Below are positions 1-7,734 of a stretch of DNA of 64,000 nt, piece after piece. How positions within the stretch are numbered: the stretch's first letter is position 1; each line of letters opens with the position of its first letter. The translations under genes were made by a program, and so were the position numbers. Source of the stretch: Streptomyces sp. NBC_01317. Its GTDB lineage: Bacteria; Actinomycetota; Actinomycetes; Streptomycetales; Streptomycetaceae. The notes under the pieces were generated by a model. It did not search any database, had not been told where the DNA came from, and saw only the letters and a program-made list of their open reading frames with translations. Location: assembly GCF_035961655.1 (NCBI RefSeq), contig NZ_CP108393.1:4731001-4795000 (forward strand). The letters run 5' to 3'.

Positions 1-13
1 TCTTAACGTTTTT

Positions 14-628
14 GTGATTTCCGCGCTAATTCTGGCGGCCGCTTCGGGCGTGCAATTCTATCTTGAGTTTAGTGGGGAGGTGTGGGAGGACTCTGGAACT
101 TCGGTTAGAGAGCTTATGCTTGAGCTTTCACTGGCAGAGGAACGTCATGTTCTCGAAGCCAGGAGTCGCACCCCTCCTTCGGCTGACCGGCAGGCATCCT
201 ACAGGGAAAGACTTCCGTCGGAAATAGTTCGGCTGCGCATGGAGTCTCGACACTATCGTCGCCTGCATCTCCTAATGCAATGGCTGCTTTTTATTAGTTC
301 GGCTGCAGTCTCGGCCGTAACTGCTTGGTTTGACCCTCCCCAGCCCGCCAAGGGGGTTCTTATCTGTCTTGGCTTCACCGTCACTGTGATTACGGCGGCC
401 GTGGGATACTTTAAGCCTCGCGAGCGGGCCTTTAATCTGCAACAGACGGCCGACAATATCGAGCAGCACGCTACTGCATTTGAATTGGGGATTGCGCCCT
501 ACAATGCACCTGAAGAAGCGCGGAATCTCGAACTTTTTGCTACAACGGTGGAAGATATGCGCGCGGACCAGCGTATGCGAGAACAACAACTTGACCAGCC
601 TCAGCAGGGGCAACAACAAGTCATCTAG
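14..628 (+). CDS. DUF4231/SLATT-like two-TM protein, N-terminus possibly cut by window edge
   Basis: A 204-residue protein if it starts at this GTG. The frame is open to the window edge, so the true start may lie outside. Residues about 86-105 and 112-130 are two hydrophobic helices separated by a short loop containing DPPQP. After them comes an amphipathic helical tail with the pattern ERAFNLQQTADNIEQ..AFELGIAPY, which is how DUF4231 (SLATT superfamily) proteins look. SLATT domains are known as membrane effectors coupled to nucleotide-sensing or SLOG-type conflict systems, where they are thought to perturb the membrane. The partner sensor is not visible here, but a convergent membrane protein with an AlbA_2 domain follows. 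The gene is clearly lower in GC than the chromosome. The role as an abortive-infection effector is inference. Confidence 0.6.
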   Translation: MISALILAAASGVQFYLEFSGEVWEDSGTSVRELMLELSLAEERHVLEARSRTPPSADRQASYRERLPSEIVRLRMESRHYRRLHLLMQWLLFISSAAVSAVTAWFDPPQPAKGVLICLGFTVTVITAAVGYFKPRERAFNLQQTADNIEQHATAFELGIAPYNAPEEARNLELFATTVEDMRADQRMREQQLDQPQQGQQQVI

Positions 629-840
629 TTAGTGGACCAGGGCTGGCCCGGGAGTTCTCTGGTTCGGCGTCTTCGACGCTGTTTCTTAGCGACCTGCAGG
701 AACCTAGAAAGCGCATAAATTTCGTCCAGTGATTTCCGGGCGAAGATAACGAATCCTTGCGTGATGCGGTGGAGTTTGGCTAAAGGCCGAGAAGATGGAA
801 TCCAAAGCGGTGGGGGGTTGAAATGGTGACTAGTCCCGAA

Positions 841-2130
841 CTACACACCGCGACCTGACTGCTGAAGGTCCTGGCCGTCTTGGGGTGCAGTCGGCGGCCC
901 TACAATCATCGCTTGAACTAGGGTTCCCAAGATTTGCGCACGCTGCTCAGAGTTGAGCCTGGCATCAGAAATTAGCCGCTCAGCCGCCAAATATCGAGAG
1001 AATTCAAGGGGTTGGTCGAAGTAGGCACGGAGATGCTCGGCCGCAGCCTCCTGAGACCTCACAAAGGTGCTACTGATAAATCCTGCCAGAGCGGCAGAAA
1101 CTGCGCCGAGAGCACCAGCCACAATAGCGCCGGCTGTTGTTCCAACAATGAGACCCGCTACCGCGAATCCGATTAGCAGAATGAAGCCGGTAATCATGGC
1201 CGCCTGTGCGTTTCGGAACGACTTTTCTGCTTGCCCAAGCGCGATTCCGTGATAGTGGTCTAGCCGCCTATGGGTGACGGTCCATAGATCGGAGAGAGTG
1301 AGGCGCGCCTGTTCTTCTACCTCCGCTTCCGGGGCACCCGTATGGCGTGACCTAAGCCCTTCCTCAAGCTCTGCTTCGGCCTGTCGCACACGCTCTCGGG
1401 TGGGGGAAACACCCTCGTCGGCGGCGCGCATCGCCGCAAATTCTCCCGCCACCCCTGAGAATAGAATAGCCAATCCGGTAATGATTGCCCCAGGCGTAAG
1501 CGATGATGGATCGGCACCTTGGAAATAGCGAACCAAGAAAATCGCTGAAGGTAGCACTGCGGCGACTAGGCAGGTGGCCAAGATCCGGCTGCGGCGATTC
1601 CACTTGGGCTGCACATGTGAACTTCGGGCGCTTTCGGCACTCACAGTTCGAGTTTCAGCCCCAACGCGCCGCACTAGTTGTCCATCGGCGGAGACGTATG
1701 ATCCGGGTTCGGCTGCTACTTGAATCACGCCGATTTGCTTACCACGGACAGGTACGCAGAATCGTTGTACATCGGGCAGAGGGGTGAGACGTGCGCACGC
1801 ATAGCGTACGAGCCTCTCGAAGTTGTGCGGTTGGACCCCTCCCAACTCCACCCCTTCAGCACCACTACGCTCATCCACCCCAACGATAACGGTGCCGCCA
1901 TTGGCATTCGCGAATGCGGCAATTGCTTTTCCAAGAGCGCTAGGAGGGACCCGCGCGCTTTTGAATTCCAGGTCCATGCCTTCAGGCTGAGCCAGTAACG
2001 CCTCGACCTCTGTTGGTGTCATCATGGATAGGTAGGGTAGCGGGCTTACAGTCACTTGGTCGGGGTCTGATTGAATCCGGGAATTTGGGTTGAGACATTC
2101 CAGCCGAAGCTCAGCTATTTTTGCCCTCAT
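841..2130 (-). CDS. AlbA_2 domain protein fused to TRADD-N-associated-like 2-TM membrane module
   Basis: About 429 residues. An N-terminal Schlafen AlbA_2 (divergent ATP-binding / nucleic-acid-associated) domain runs from about residue 45 to 165, with the DLEFKSA motif and the AFANANGGTVIVGV core. Two hydrophobic helices follow near 180-235, a charged coiled segment, then WTVTHRRLDHYHGIALGQA, AMITGF and another long hydrophobic stretch near 315-345. That last module resembles the TRADD-N-associated membrane domain described in prokaryotic conflict systems (recognised from memory, not by search). The ATG at 2130 follows a possible TTG at 2139, and the ATGATG at 2025/2022 just before the AlbA_2 domain is an equally good start. 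No convincing ribosome site marks any of them. It lies convergent to the two-TM protein and divergent from the restriction gene. The defence role is inferred from domains and location. Confidence 0.6.
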   Translation of the reverse strand: MRAKIAELRLECLNPNSRIQSDPDQVTVSPLPYLSMMTPTEVEALLAQPEGMDLEFKSARVPPSALGKAIAAFANANGGTVIVGVDERSGAEGVELGGVQPHNFERLVRYACARLTPLPDVQRFCVPVRGKQIGVIQVAAEPGSYVSADGQLVRRVGAETRTVSAESARSSHVQPKWNRRSRILATCLVAAVLPSAIFLVRYFQGADPSSLTPGAIITGLAILFSGVAGEFAAMRAADEGVSPTRERVRQAEAELEEGLRSRHTGAPEAEVEEQARLTLSDLWTVTHRRLDHYHGIALGQAEKSFRNAQAAMITGFILLIGFAVAGLIVGTTAGAIVAGALGAVSAALAGFISSTFVRSQEAAAEHLRAYFDQPLEFSRYLAAERLISDARLNSEQRAQILGTLVQAMIVGPPTAPQDGQDLQQSGRGV

Positions 2131-2592
2131 ATTTACCAAATGTCACCGTATGATCCTTCGATGGGCGCCGTGCGGTCATCATCCGCAGGGCAAGAGCCTC
2201 GCCACCGTCGCTCAATGTCCTGCTTCTTTGTTCATTTCGCTCATGTCCGCCTGTGGTCACCGCCGTCCACCTGCCCTCGCCGATTGGACGTACATGAGCG
2301 CTCGCGAACAGCTCTTCCATCAGTTGGAAGGTGCGCAAGTCTTGGGGCGGGTCGGCAGGCTGACAGGGACTGACCTAGCCAACCTGCGGCCAGGGATGGA
2401 GACACGGAAGTTGTCTGCTGCGATACATCCAGGTCAGAAGCCTGAGCGTTGCATGGACTGGCCGGTCTTGAAAGCCGTCGTGGTCGTTGTTGGGGAGAGA
2501 GGCGGGGGCAGTTCTCACCGGCTGCGTTCGGCCCAGAGGGACCTCAAGGGTCGGCTCGGGTCCTGTCAGTGGCGGTTGATAGGTGTAGCCGT
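2131..2592. other. divergent intergenic region, no confident gene
   Basis: About 460 bp separate the AlbA_2 protein and the restriction endonuclease, and presumably hold both promoters. Open frames exist on both strands, including a 70-residue one on the minus strand ending at 2111, but none has a convincing ribosome site or a recognisable domain. GC rises from left to right across it, so this may be a junction between differently sourced cargo segments. Confidence 0.4.
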
Positions 2593-3807
2593 ATGGCTAT
2601 CCCTTCGCAAGCACCTGGGCAGGACGTTCCCTTCGGTCAGCTCGGCGAAGCTGATCTCGTGTTGGATGCCGTCTACGCCGGCGGCTCTTCAGGACACTCC
2701 GGTGACGATGCACTGGCCCGGCTGCTGCCCGGGACCGGAAACCAAGGCGGGTTCCGGTACGCCGGCTCGCCGGCCAAGGGGACGGTCCGGCTGGCTGTCC
2801 TATACACCAGCGGCGGTGAGGTGGACTGGCCCGACCACCTGGACACCGAGACAGGGACGTTCACCTATTACGGCGACAACAAGACGCCGGGCAAGGGCCT
2901 GCACAAGACCCCGCGCAACGGCAACGTCCTTCTGCGGGATGCCTTCGACCACTCCCACGGGACAGCCGGTGACCGCGGCACCAAGGTGCCGCCCTTCCTT
3001 CTCTTCGAGAAGGCCCGGGCCAAAGGGCGAGCCGTGCGCTTCCGGGGCTTGCTTGCCCCCGGTGGACCCACGCTGACCTCAGACGACGAGCTTGCAGCCA
3101 TCTGGCGGTCAACCGCGGGGAAGAGGTTCCAGAACTACCGCTCGCGCTTCACCGTGCTGGACGTCGAGAGGGTCTCCCGCAGCTGGATCACCCATGTCCT
3201 GGACGGTGGAAACGCGCTCGAAGGAGAGTGCCCCGAGGTCTGGCAGACCTGGGTGCAAAGCCGCGTCTACCGGCCGTTGCTGGCTCCCGCCACAACAACT
3301 ATCCGCTCCACCGCGGACCAGCTGCCCGCAGACAAGACGGGCAAGGCAATGCTGGAAGAGATCCGGCAGCACTTCCTGGGGCGGGAGTCCGACTTCGAGG
3401 CATGCGCCGTGGCCGTATGGCGCCTGATTGCCCCGTCCACCGGCACGGTGGATGTGACCCGCCCGAGCCGCGACGGAGGACGCGACGCCGTCGGCGCGTA
3501 CGTGCTCGGTCCCCCGGCCAGCCCGATCAGCATTGACTTTGCCCTTGAGGCCAAGTGCTACAGCCCGGACAACGGAGTCGGAGTCCGTGAAGTCTCCCGC
3601 CTGATCTCCCGCATCCGGCACCGCAACTTCGGCGTGCTGGTCAGCACGTCCTACTTCAACCGGCAGGTGCAGAGCGAGGTACAGGAAGACGGGCACCCGA
3701 TCGCGCTCGTCTGCGGCCGCGACATCGTCGAAGCACTCCGGCAGCACGGCCGGACCAGCGTTCCCGCGGTGCGTGACTGGCTGCAGCAGAGTTTCCCTGA
3801 GAGGTAA
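2593..3807 (+). CDS. AspBHI-like, Mrr-fold restriction endonuclease
   Basis: A 404-residue protein from the ATG at 2593, which immediately precedes the conserved start PFGQLGEADLVLDAVYAGG; the frame extends upstream but without family similarity. The N-terminal two-thirds match the SRA-like recognition region of AspBHI-type enzymes (LARLLPGTGNQGGFRYAG, LAVLYTSGGEVDWPD, TYYGDNKTPG, GNVLLRDAF). The C-terminal third is an Mrr-type PD-(D/E)XK nuclease with DGGRD at 294-298 and E319-x-K321 in LEAKCY, followed by the GVLVSTSYF strand. AspBHI is a methylcytosine-dependent enzyme that cuts at a distance. Here the family assignment is from sequence pattern and the modification dependence is inference. 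No cognate methyltransferase lies beside it, which fits a modification-dependent enzyme. Confidence 0.8.
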   Translation: MAIPSQAPGQDVPFGQLGEADLVLDAVYAGGSSGHSGDDALARLLPGTGNQGGFRYAGSPAKGTVRLAVLYTSGGEVDWPDHLDTETGTFTYYGDNKTPGKGLHKTPRNGNVLLRDAFDHSHGTAGDRGTKVPPFLLFEKARAKGRAVRFRGLLAPGGPTLTSDDELAAIWRSTAGKRFQNYRSRFTVLDVERVSRSWITHVLDGGNALEGECPEVWQTWVQSRVYRPLLAPATTTIRSTADQLPADKTGKAMLEEIRQHFLGRESDFEACAVAVWRLIAPSTGTVDVTRPSRDGGRDAVGAYVLGPPASPISIDFALEAKCYSPDNGVGVREVSRLISRIRHRNFGVLVSTSYFNRQVQSEVQEDGHPIALVCGRDIVEALRQHGRTSVPAVRDWLQQSFPER

Positions 3808-3836
3808 CCGCACTCTCTGACCGGCTCTGCGCCGAC

Positions 3837-3867
3837 GGTCTGGCCCGGCTTCATGCCGGGCCAGACC
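3837..3867. terminator. bidirectional terminator hairpin
   Basis: A perfect 13-bp inverted repeat (GGTCTGGCCCGGC and its complement) with a 5-base loop lies between the convergent restriction and HNH genes. It has no long T tract, as is common in Streptomyces. Confidence 0.75.
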
Positions 3868-3905
3868 TTCAAGAATGGTCAGGAACAGGGCGCTGTGCGA
3901 GGAGT

Positions 3906-4757
3906 TCAGTCCTCACTGCCCTTACGGCGCTTGCGCTCCCGCTCGTAAGCCTTGACCGCTTCCGGCGCCCCTTCGGCCGGCCAGGGGTTCCAGGCACGCA
4001 GTTCGTAGGTCACCGCGGTCACGCCGTTCTCCTTGACCCGGTGCGCGGCGATGTCCCATCCGAGGACGAACCGCAGCTCCCGAAGCCGCTTCTTCGGATC
4101 CCCCTTGTGCGTATCGCGCGCCACGATCTGGATGAGTTCCGCCGGGGTCGCCTCCCCCTTGTCAGCGAAGGCTTTGAGCAGTTCGCCGATCCGCTCCCAG
4201 GGGTTTGTGCGGTGGATGGCCTGTCCGAGCGCGTCACCGTAAGGGTTGAGCGACTTGAAGAAGGCGCGTTTGCCGTTGTTGTGCGCCTGGCAGAGCGGTT
4301 CGAGGTTGTCCAGCTCGGTCTCGCCTCCCCAGGACCGCGGCACGATGTGGTCGATCTGGAGCCGTGCGTCCTTTGGCCCAGCGCCGCACATCGCGCAGAA
4401 CCGTCCCTTGACGGTGAACACCTCTGCCTGGAGTTTCGGGTTGATCTTCCCCGTGTCACTGGCCGGCGTCTCGCTCCACCCCTCAAGCCAGTAGACCCAC
4501 TTCCCGTCGCCCTCCCGCCGGTAGGAGTCCACCTTGAAGTGGTCACGCACCTCCCGCAGGCGGCGCTGGGTGTGCACGTTCCCCTTCCCGAAGACCTCCC
4601 GGGACCGCTCGATCCACTCGTCCATGGTCGGCGGATCCTCACGCCGCTTCAGCAGGAACCGGCATGCCTCCGCCGTCTCGCGGCTCGAAAACAGCGCGTC
4701 GATCTCCGCACCGTCCCAGGCCGGCAGGACCCGCTCAGCCGTCTCGTCCGTCGTCAC
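3906..4757 (-). CDS. HNH endonuclease
   Basis: 283 residues from a GTG start. The central HNH domain has the zinc-ribbon pair C121/C124, the catalytic LQIDHIVPRS segment (D136, H137), the conserved N151 of ELDNLEPLC and the closing C156/H159. The roughly 110 residues before it are helical and charged, with no family I recognise. The roughly 110 residues after it (LLKAFADKGEATPAELIQIVARDT and an LGWDIAAHRV segment) look like a helical DNA-associated domain. The gene is convergent with the AspBHI-like enzyme and shares its terminator. It may be a free-standing restriction nuclease or part of a larger system whose other genes lie elsewhere. Family call is secure; role is not. Confidence 0.85.
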   Translation of the reverse strand: MTTDETAERVLPAWDGAEIDALFSSRETAEACRFLLKRREDPPTMDEWIERSREVFGKGNVHTQRRLREVRDHFKVDSYRREGDGKWVYWLEGWSETPASDTGKINPKLQAEVFTVKGRFCAMCGAGPKDARLQIDHIVPRSWGGETELDNLEPLCQAHNNGKRAFFKSLNPYGDALGQAIHRTNPWERIGELLKAFADKGEATPAELIQIVARDTHKGDPKKRLRELRFVLGWDIAAHRVKENGVTAVTYELRAWNPWPAEGAPEAVKAYERERKRRKGSED

Positions 4758-5450
4758 CGCTCGTGCCTCCCCTGGCGAACGTCAGCCCTAACTGCTGACG
4801 GTCCACCGTAGAGGGCGGCATCGCGGTTTTTCAAGCGAGTATCCTCATGCCGCCTCGACTGTCAGAGCCACAGAAATGGCTCTGAACTGCTTATTTATCT
4901 TTTCCTCCGACGCCGAAAATATCTCCCATGCACCCTAGTTCCGGCGGCGAGATCCTTGGGCGGCGACCGTGTGGGCGCGTCGCGAGGAGACTAAGCCCCT
5001 AACGGGCTCGTGTTCTGGTCCAGTACACGGCCGGAGGCCGCTGTACGCCGGTGTGCATGCACCGCCCCCGGGCTGCTGGGCGTACCCCTGCCGACCCCCA
5101 GCACGCGACTGTGTGAACAGTTGTAAAGCCGCGGGGTAGAGCAGCCGGGCGGAGCGCTGGAAGAGCGGCGCATGGGCCGTGGCTACGTAGGGGGAGGCGT
5201 GGGCGGGGGCACGTCACGCGCGGAAGCGTCCCGACAGCATGCGGCCAGACGTCACGACGGTGCGTGATCGGCCTCGTACAGTGACGACGCTCCACCCCGG
5301 TATTGCTGGGACCAGTCTCAGTTTCAGTCTCGATTGCCGCTCGATCCGGCAAAGTACACGCTGTTCCGTGGGCGTCCGGCACGTCGCCTGACCTGCAACG
5401 CGATGCGATTGACGGACGCCCATGGACCACTACGGAACAAGATCGGACAG
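4758..5450. other. non-coding element end next to attR
   Basis: Nearly 700 bp with no gene I can support. It starts with an AT-richer segment (about 4820-4930) containing a perfect 9-bp inverted repeat at 4862-4870/4877-4885 (TCAGAGCCA, loop of six), possibly a terminator or the 5' region of the HNH transcript. Towards 5450 come inverted and repeated motifs of the kind that integrase arm sites occupy. Frames that cross it have no homology, no ribosome sites and erratic codon use. Confidence 0.45.
5369..5422. repeat. inverted repeat close to the attachment site
   Basis: TGGGCGTCCG (5369-5378) and its exact complement (5413-5422) are 34 bp apart and end 28 bp before the tRNA half. A partly matching TTCCG/CGGAA extends the outer edges. 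Such arm-type repeats beside the core are typical of tyrosine-integrase attachment regions, so this may be an integrase or Xis site; this is inference. Confidence 0.4.
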
Positions 5451-5491
5451 CTTGTAATGCGTAGGTCGTCGGTTCGAATCCGACAGGAGGC
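5451..5491 (+). mobile_element. attR: 3' half of tRNA-Thr(UGU), no 5' half
   Basis: The sequence reads as tRNA positions 32-73: anticodon loop CTTGTAA (anticodon TGT), 3' anticodon strand TGCGT, variable AGGTC, a perfect T arm GTCGG-TTCGAAT-CCGAC and acceptor strand AGGAGGC with T as discriminator. The 5' partner strands are absent: ACGCA does not precede the loop, there is no D arm and no GCCTCCT in the 60 bases upstream. This is a duplicated tRNA 3' end, the identity segment left by site-specific integration, not a working tRNA. The intact tRNA gene should sit at the left end of the element. Confidence 0.85.
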
Positions 5492-5500
5492 TCACTTGCA

Positions 5501-5536
5501 AGCCCAGCTCAGACAGTGTCTGAGCTGGGCTTTTTT
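5501..5536 (+). terminator. tRNA-type intrinsic terminator
   Basis: A 13-bp perfect stem (AGCCCAGCTCAGA and complement, loop of five) is followed directly by six T residues. Its place ten bases after the tRNA 3' end shows that this is the original downstream flank of the tRNA-Thr gene, so the native chromosome begins here. Confidence 0.9.
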
Positions 5537-5666
5537 GTTCGCATTGATCCCCGGGCCCGGTCGGCGCGTCCGCGCCTGGGCTCCGGGTGGGGCCGGGTCA
5601 ATGCTCCGTCCCAGGCGGCCCGGGACGCCTAGACTGACCCGGCCGCCACGGAAGGAATGATCACAA

Positions 5667-6068
5667 ATGCGACCCGCGCGATTTCAGGACTTCGCCCTCG
5701 ACCTGGCCAAGAACACCCCCGGGGTGACCCGGGTGCAGACCCTCGCGGACGCCGGGGACACCACCCATCCGTTCGGAGTGGCGATCACGACCGGCGACGG
5801 GGAGGCGCGGTGGCAGATCATCGGGCAGCTCGCGGACGGCGAGAAGCACGAGCAGCCTGATGTGCCTGTCAACGGTGACCCGTTCGGGACCTGGACCGAG
5901 CCCAAGGCCGGGGATCACGAGGGCTGGCTCGCCGCGGTGCTCGCGCGGGCGGAGTCCCCGGAGATCGCGAACATCGAGCCCTGGTCGACCAGCGCGGGCG
6001 GGAAGGAATCGCCGGGGCTCACCGTCTTCTTCCACAACGGGGCGCGCGCTTTCGTGCGGAAGATCTGA
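5667..6068 (+). CDS. conserved hypothetical protein
   Basis: 133 residues with GAAGGA 11 bases before the ATG. No signal peptide or membrane helix. The sequence has a compact alpha/beta look (FALDLAKNTPGVTRV, FGVAITTGDGEARWQIIGQL, GLTVFFHNGARAFVRKI). I recognise it as a protein commonly found near this tRNA in Streptomyces but know no function. It is the first chromosomal gene right of the attachment site and has chromosomal codon use. Confidence 0.7.
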   Translation: MRPARFQDFALDLAKNTPGVTRVQTLADAGDTTHPFGVAITTGDGEARWQIIGQLADGEKHEQPDVPVNGDPFGTWTEPKAGDHEGWLAAVLARAESPEIANIEPWSTSAGGKESPGLTVFFHNGARAFVRKI

Positions 6069-6136
6069 CCTCCGGGCCGCCGGCCGGGGAGGAGCGCACC
6101 ACCTGTCAGGCACCACCTTTACGAGGAGGAGCTGAT

Positions 6137-6283
6137 ATGGCACTACGGTCCGATCCCGCCCGGGTCGAGGGGACGTGCCCGTCGTGCGGGCAGTCGGTCG
6201 GTTCACCGCCCGGCTCGCCGACGCCAGGGCACCAGAAGCCGCACCCGAGCCGCGAGACCTGCCCAGGGGGCACCACCCACTAG
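6137..6283 (+). CDS. 48-residue CxxC peptide
   Basis: Too short for most gene callers. A strong ribosome site (GAGGAGGAGCTGAT) sits right before the ATG, and the product contains a CPSCG knuckle at 14-18 and a third Cys near the end (RETCPGG). Rich in Pro, Ser and Gly, no hydrophobic segment. The CPSCG pair suggests a minimal metal-binding ribbon, but only three cysteines are present and no fourth Cys lies at ribbon spacing. It lies 68 bp after the upstream hypothetical and before a clear terminator, so it may be co-transcribed. Function unknown. Confidence 0.55.
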   Translation: MALRSDPARVEGTCPSCGQSVGSPPGSPTPGHQKPHPSRETCPGGTTH

Positions 6284-6639
6284 GCACCGGGAGCCCCGGC
6301 CGGCACCCCGCCGGTGTACGCACGTCCTGAGCAACAGCGGAGCCCCGCCCACCGAGTGCTGGTGGGCGGGCCTTTCGCATGGGCTGACGCAGCCCATGGC
6401 CACGCGCGGCGGGGTGCGGGACCGTCTCGCCGTTCCCAGGTCCCAACTCGGCGCCCGCACCGGGTCCGGAGCCACTACCCGGCGGCTCACGTGCGACGCC
6501 GCCACCGGTTTCGTCCGCGAGCCCTCGGGCACCTTGGCGGCCACGAGGACCGGGGGAAGCAGCCAGTAGTACCTCATGTACTACCTCACGGACGTCGCCT
6601 ACCTCTACGCGGGAGGCGACCCGATCAACGGGAGGAAAT
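6284..6639. other. intergenic region with a terminator
   Basis: About 350 bp containing one strong hairpin (listed separately) and then roughly 260 bp without a supported gene. A plus-strand frame starting at 6576 overlaps the next small gene and has no ribosome site, so it was not accepted. Confidence 0.5.
6344..6375 (+). terminator. intrinsic terminator
   Basis: Perfect 10-bp stem CCCGCCCACC with its complement, 7-base loop (6354-6360), then CCTTTC. It closes the small operon at 5667-6283. Confidence 0.75.
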
Positions 6640-6765
6640 ATGTCCTACGGTCAGTTCCTGGCCAAGGGAGCCGGGGAGGGCACGCCACCCTTCTGGGTCA
6701 TCGCCATCGCCGTGGTCGTCATCGTCGGCGTAGCGTTCCTGGCAAGCAGGGCGCGCAAGAGGTAG
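6640..6765 (+). CDS. 41-residue single-pass membrane protein
   Basis: A very short gene with GGAGG nine bases before the ATG. Residues about 18-34 (FWVIAIAVVVIVGVAFL) form one hydrophobic helix, flanked by a Gly-rich N-terminus and a basic tail ASRARKR. The positive-inside rule predicts the tail in the cytoplasm. No homology recognised. The downstream DUF2090 gene converges on it 12 bp away. Small membrane proteins like this are usually missed in annotation; coding is supported by the ribosome site and the coherent TM segment. Confidence 0.55.
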   Translation: MSYGQFLAKGAGEGTPPFWVIAIAVVVIVGVAFLASRARKR

Positions 6766-6777
6766 TAGTCGACCGCT

Positions 6778-7734
6778 TTACGCAGGGGCCTTCCGTACCC
6801 GGACGTAATACCGTGCGTAGTCGACGTACGCCTCTGTGATGGAAGCGCGTGTCTCGTCGCGGGTTGATTTCCCGTGGACGTAATTCTCCAGGGCCTCCCA
6901 CCAGATGCTCCGGCCGATGGCGAACCCCATGAAGCCCTCCACGGGTGCGGCGATCTCCAGCCAGTGGTCCAGCTTCTCCCTGGGGGCGTGGCGGCCCAGG
7001 ACGATGCAGCGGGCGTTTCGTCCGCCTCGGCGGGCGGTACGGGCCACGGCCTCGGCGTCCTCGCGGGTCTCCAGGCCTTCCACCTTCCAGATCGCGGGCT
7101 CCACGCCCCGGTCCTGGAGGTACTCCATCACCCGTACCGTGGCCGCACCGCGCAGTTCCTTGTCGTACCGGTCGGCCGAGCCGTCGACCGCCGCGAGGTC
7201 GGCCTCGGTAGCCGGCACCAGCAGTTCGAGGATGAGGCTGCGGCCCGCGGAATTCCCCCAGGAAACGACCCGTGCCAGTCGCGCGGCCTGTGCTTTCCGG
7301 TCGGATTCCTCGTAGCCCGGATTATCACGTACCAGAACTTTCGAGAACGCGGCCGGAAAGTATTCGGCATGCTGCTGCCAAGCGGCTCCGTACTCGAAAT
7401 GGAACCAGTCCTGGCCGCTCTCCTCGATCGGCATGGCCAGGTCGATCTGCCCGCTCAGCAGTGCCAGTTCGGCCGCAGTCGCCCCGTAGCGTTCGTCGAT
7501 GAGCAGGCCGGCCCTGGTCGATTCCGGGAAATGCGGCAGAGCGTCCAGGACCGCTTCGTACACCAGCAATTTGCCGTCGGCGATCCTCGCCGCCTGCGAC
7601 GGTGTCGGGGCGGCGGTCAATTGGTAAAGGTCGGTTTCGAGGCTCGCCCGGTGGTCAACGGCGCAGATCAGGAGATCTTCATGACGTGCTGCGTTCTCAG
7701 GGTTGGCGGGATTGTTCTGCGCTGTCCAGGACAA
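6778..7734 (-). CDS. DUF2090 / deoxyketogluconate-phosphate aldolase-like protein
   Basis: 318 residues from the TTG at 7734, chosen because GAGGAGG lies seven bases upstream; the longer frame reaches 7890 but its N-terminus is not protein-like. The sequence matches the DUF2090 domain found alone or at the C-terminus of IolC-type proteins, related to 2-deoxy-5-keto-D-gluconate-6-phosphate aldolase of myo-inositol breakdown: DLLICAVDHRASL at the start, LLIDERYG, LAMPIEESGQ, KVLVRDNPGY, LILELLVP, WKVEGLET, CIVLGRHAP and GFAIGRSIWWEAL, spaced like the strands of a TIM barrel. Substrate unknown; no inositol genes nearby. It is divergent from the decayed MMPL gene. Confidence 0.75.
   Translation of the reverse strand: MSWTAQNNPANPENAARHEDLLICAVDHRASLETDLYQLTAAPTPSQAARIADGKLLVYEAVLDALPHFPESTRAGLLIDERYGATAAELALLSGQIDLAMPIEESGQDWFHFEYGAAWQQHAEYFPAAFSKVLVRDNPGYEESDRKAQAARLARVVSWGNSAGRSLILELLVPATEADLAAVDGSADRYDKELRGAATVRVMEYLQDRGVEPAIWKVEGLETREDAEAVARTARRGGRNARCIVLGRHAPREKLDHWLEIAAPVEGFMGFAIGRSIWWEALENYVHGKSTRDETRASITEAYVDYARYYVRVRKAPA

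Larger units (their letters stand above)
1..5491. mobile_element. right end of a tRNA-integrated element with defence cargo
   Basis: The stretch ends at a 3' half-copy of a tRNA-Thr gene followed by a tRNA-type terminator, the arrangement left at the distal end of an element that integrated into the 3' end of a tRNA gene. Its genes (two-TM DUF4231 protein, AlbA_2 membrane protein, AspBHI-like restriction enzyme, HNH nuclease) are accessory. The first 2.3 kb are visibly poorer in GC and use codons such as AGA, CTA and TTT that are rare in the chromosome to the right. No integrase, excisionase or transfer gene is visible, so these must lie to the left of the window. That it is one element rather than layered insertions is inference. 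Confidence 0.7.

Noticed and set aside
2111..2320. 70-residue minus-strand frame before the AlbA_2 gene
   Set aside because: Codon use is not bad, but there is no ribosome site, no domain and it overlaps the probable N-terminus of the AlbA_2 protein.
5430..5495. Complete tRNA gene
   Set aside because: Only positions 32-73 can be read; the D arm, acceptor 5' strand and anticodon 5' strand do not exist upstream.
5334..5660. 108-residue frame running through the tRNA half and terminator
   Set aside because: It reads across attR and a perfect terminator hairpin; clearly not coding.
6576..6839. Plus-strand frame starting MYYLTDVAYL
   Set aside because: No ribosome site; it overlaps the small membrane gene at 6640 in a different frame and has poor composition in its second half.
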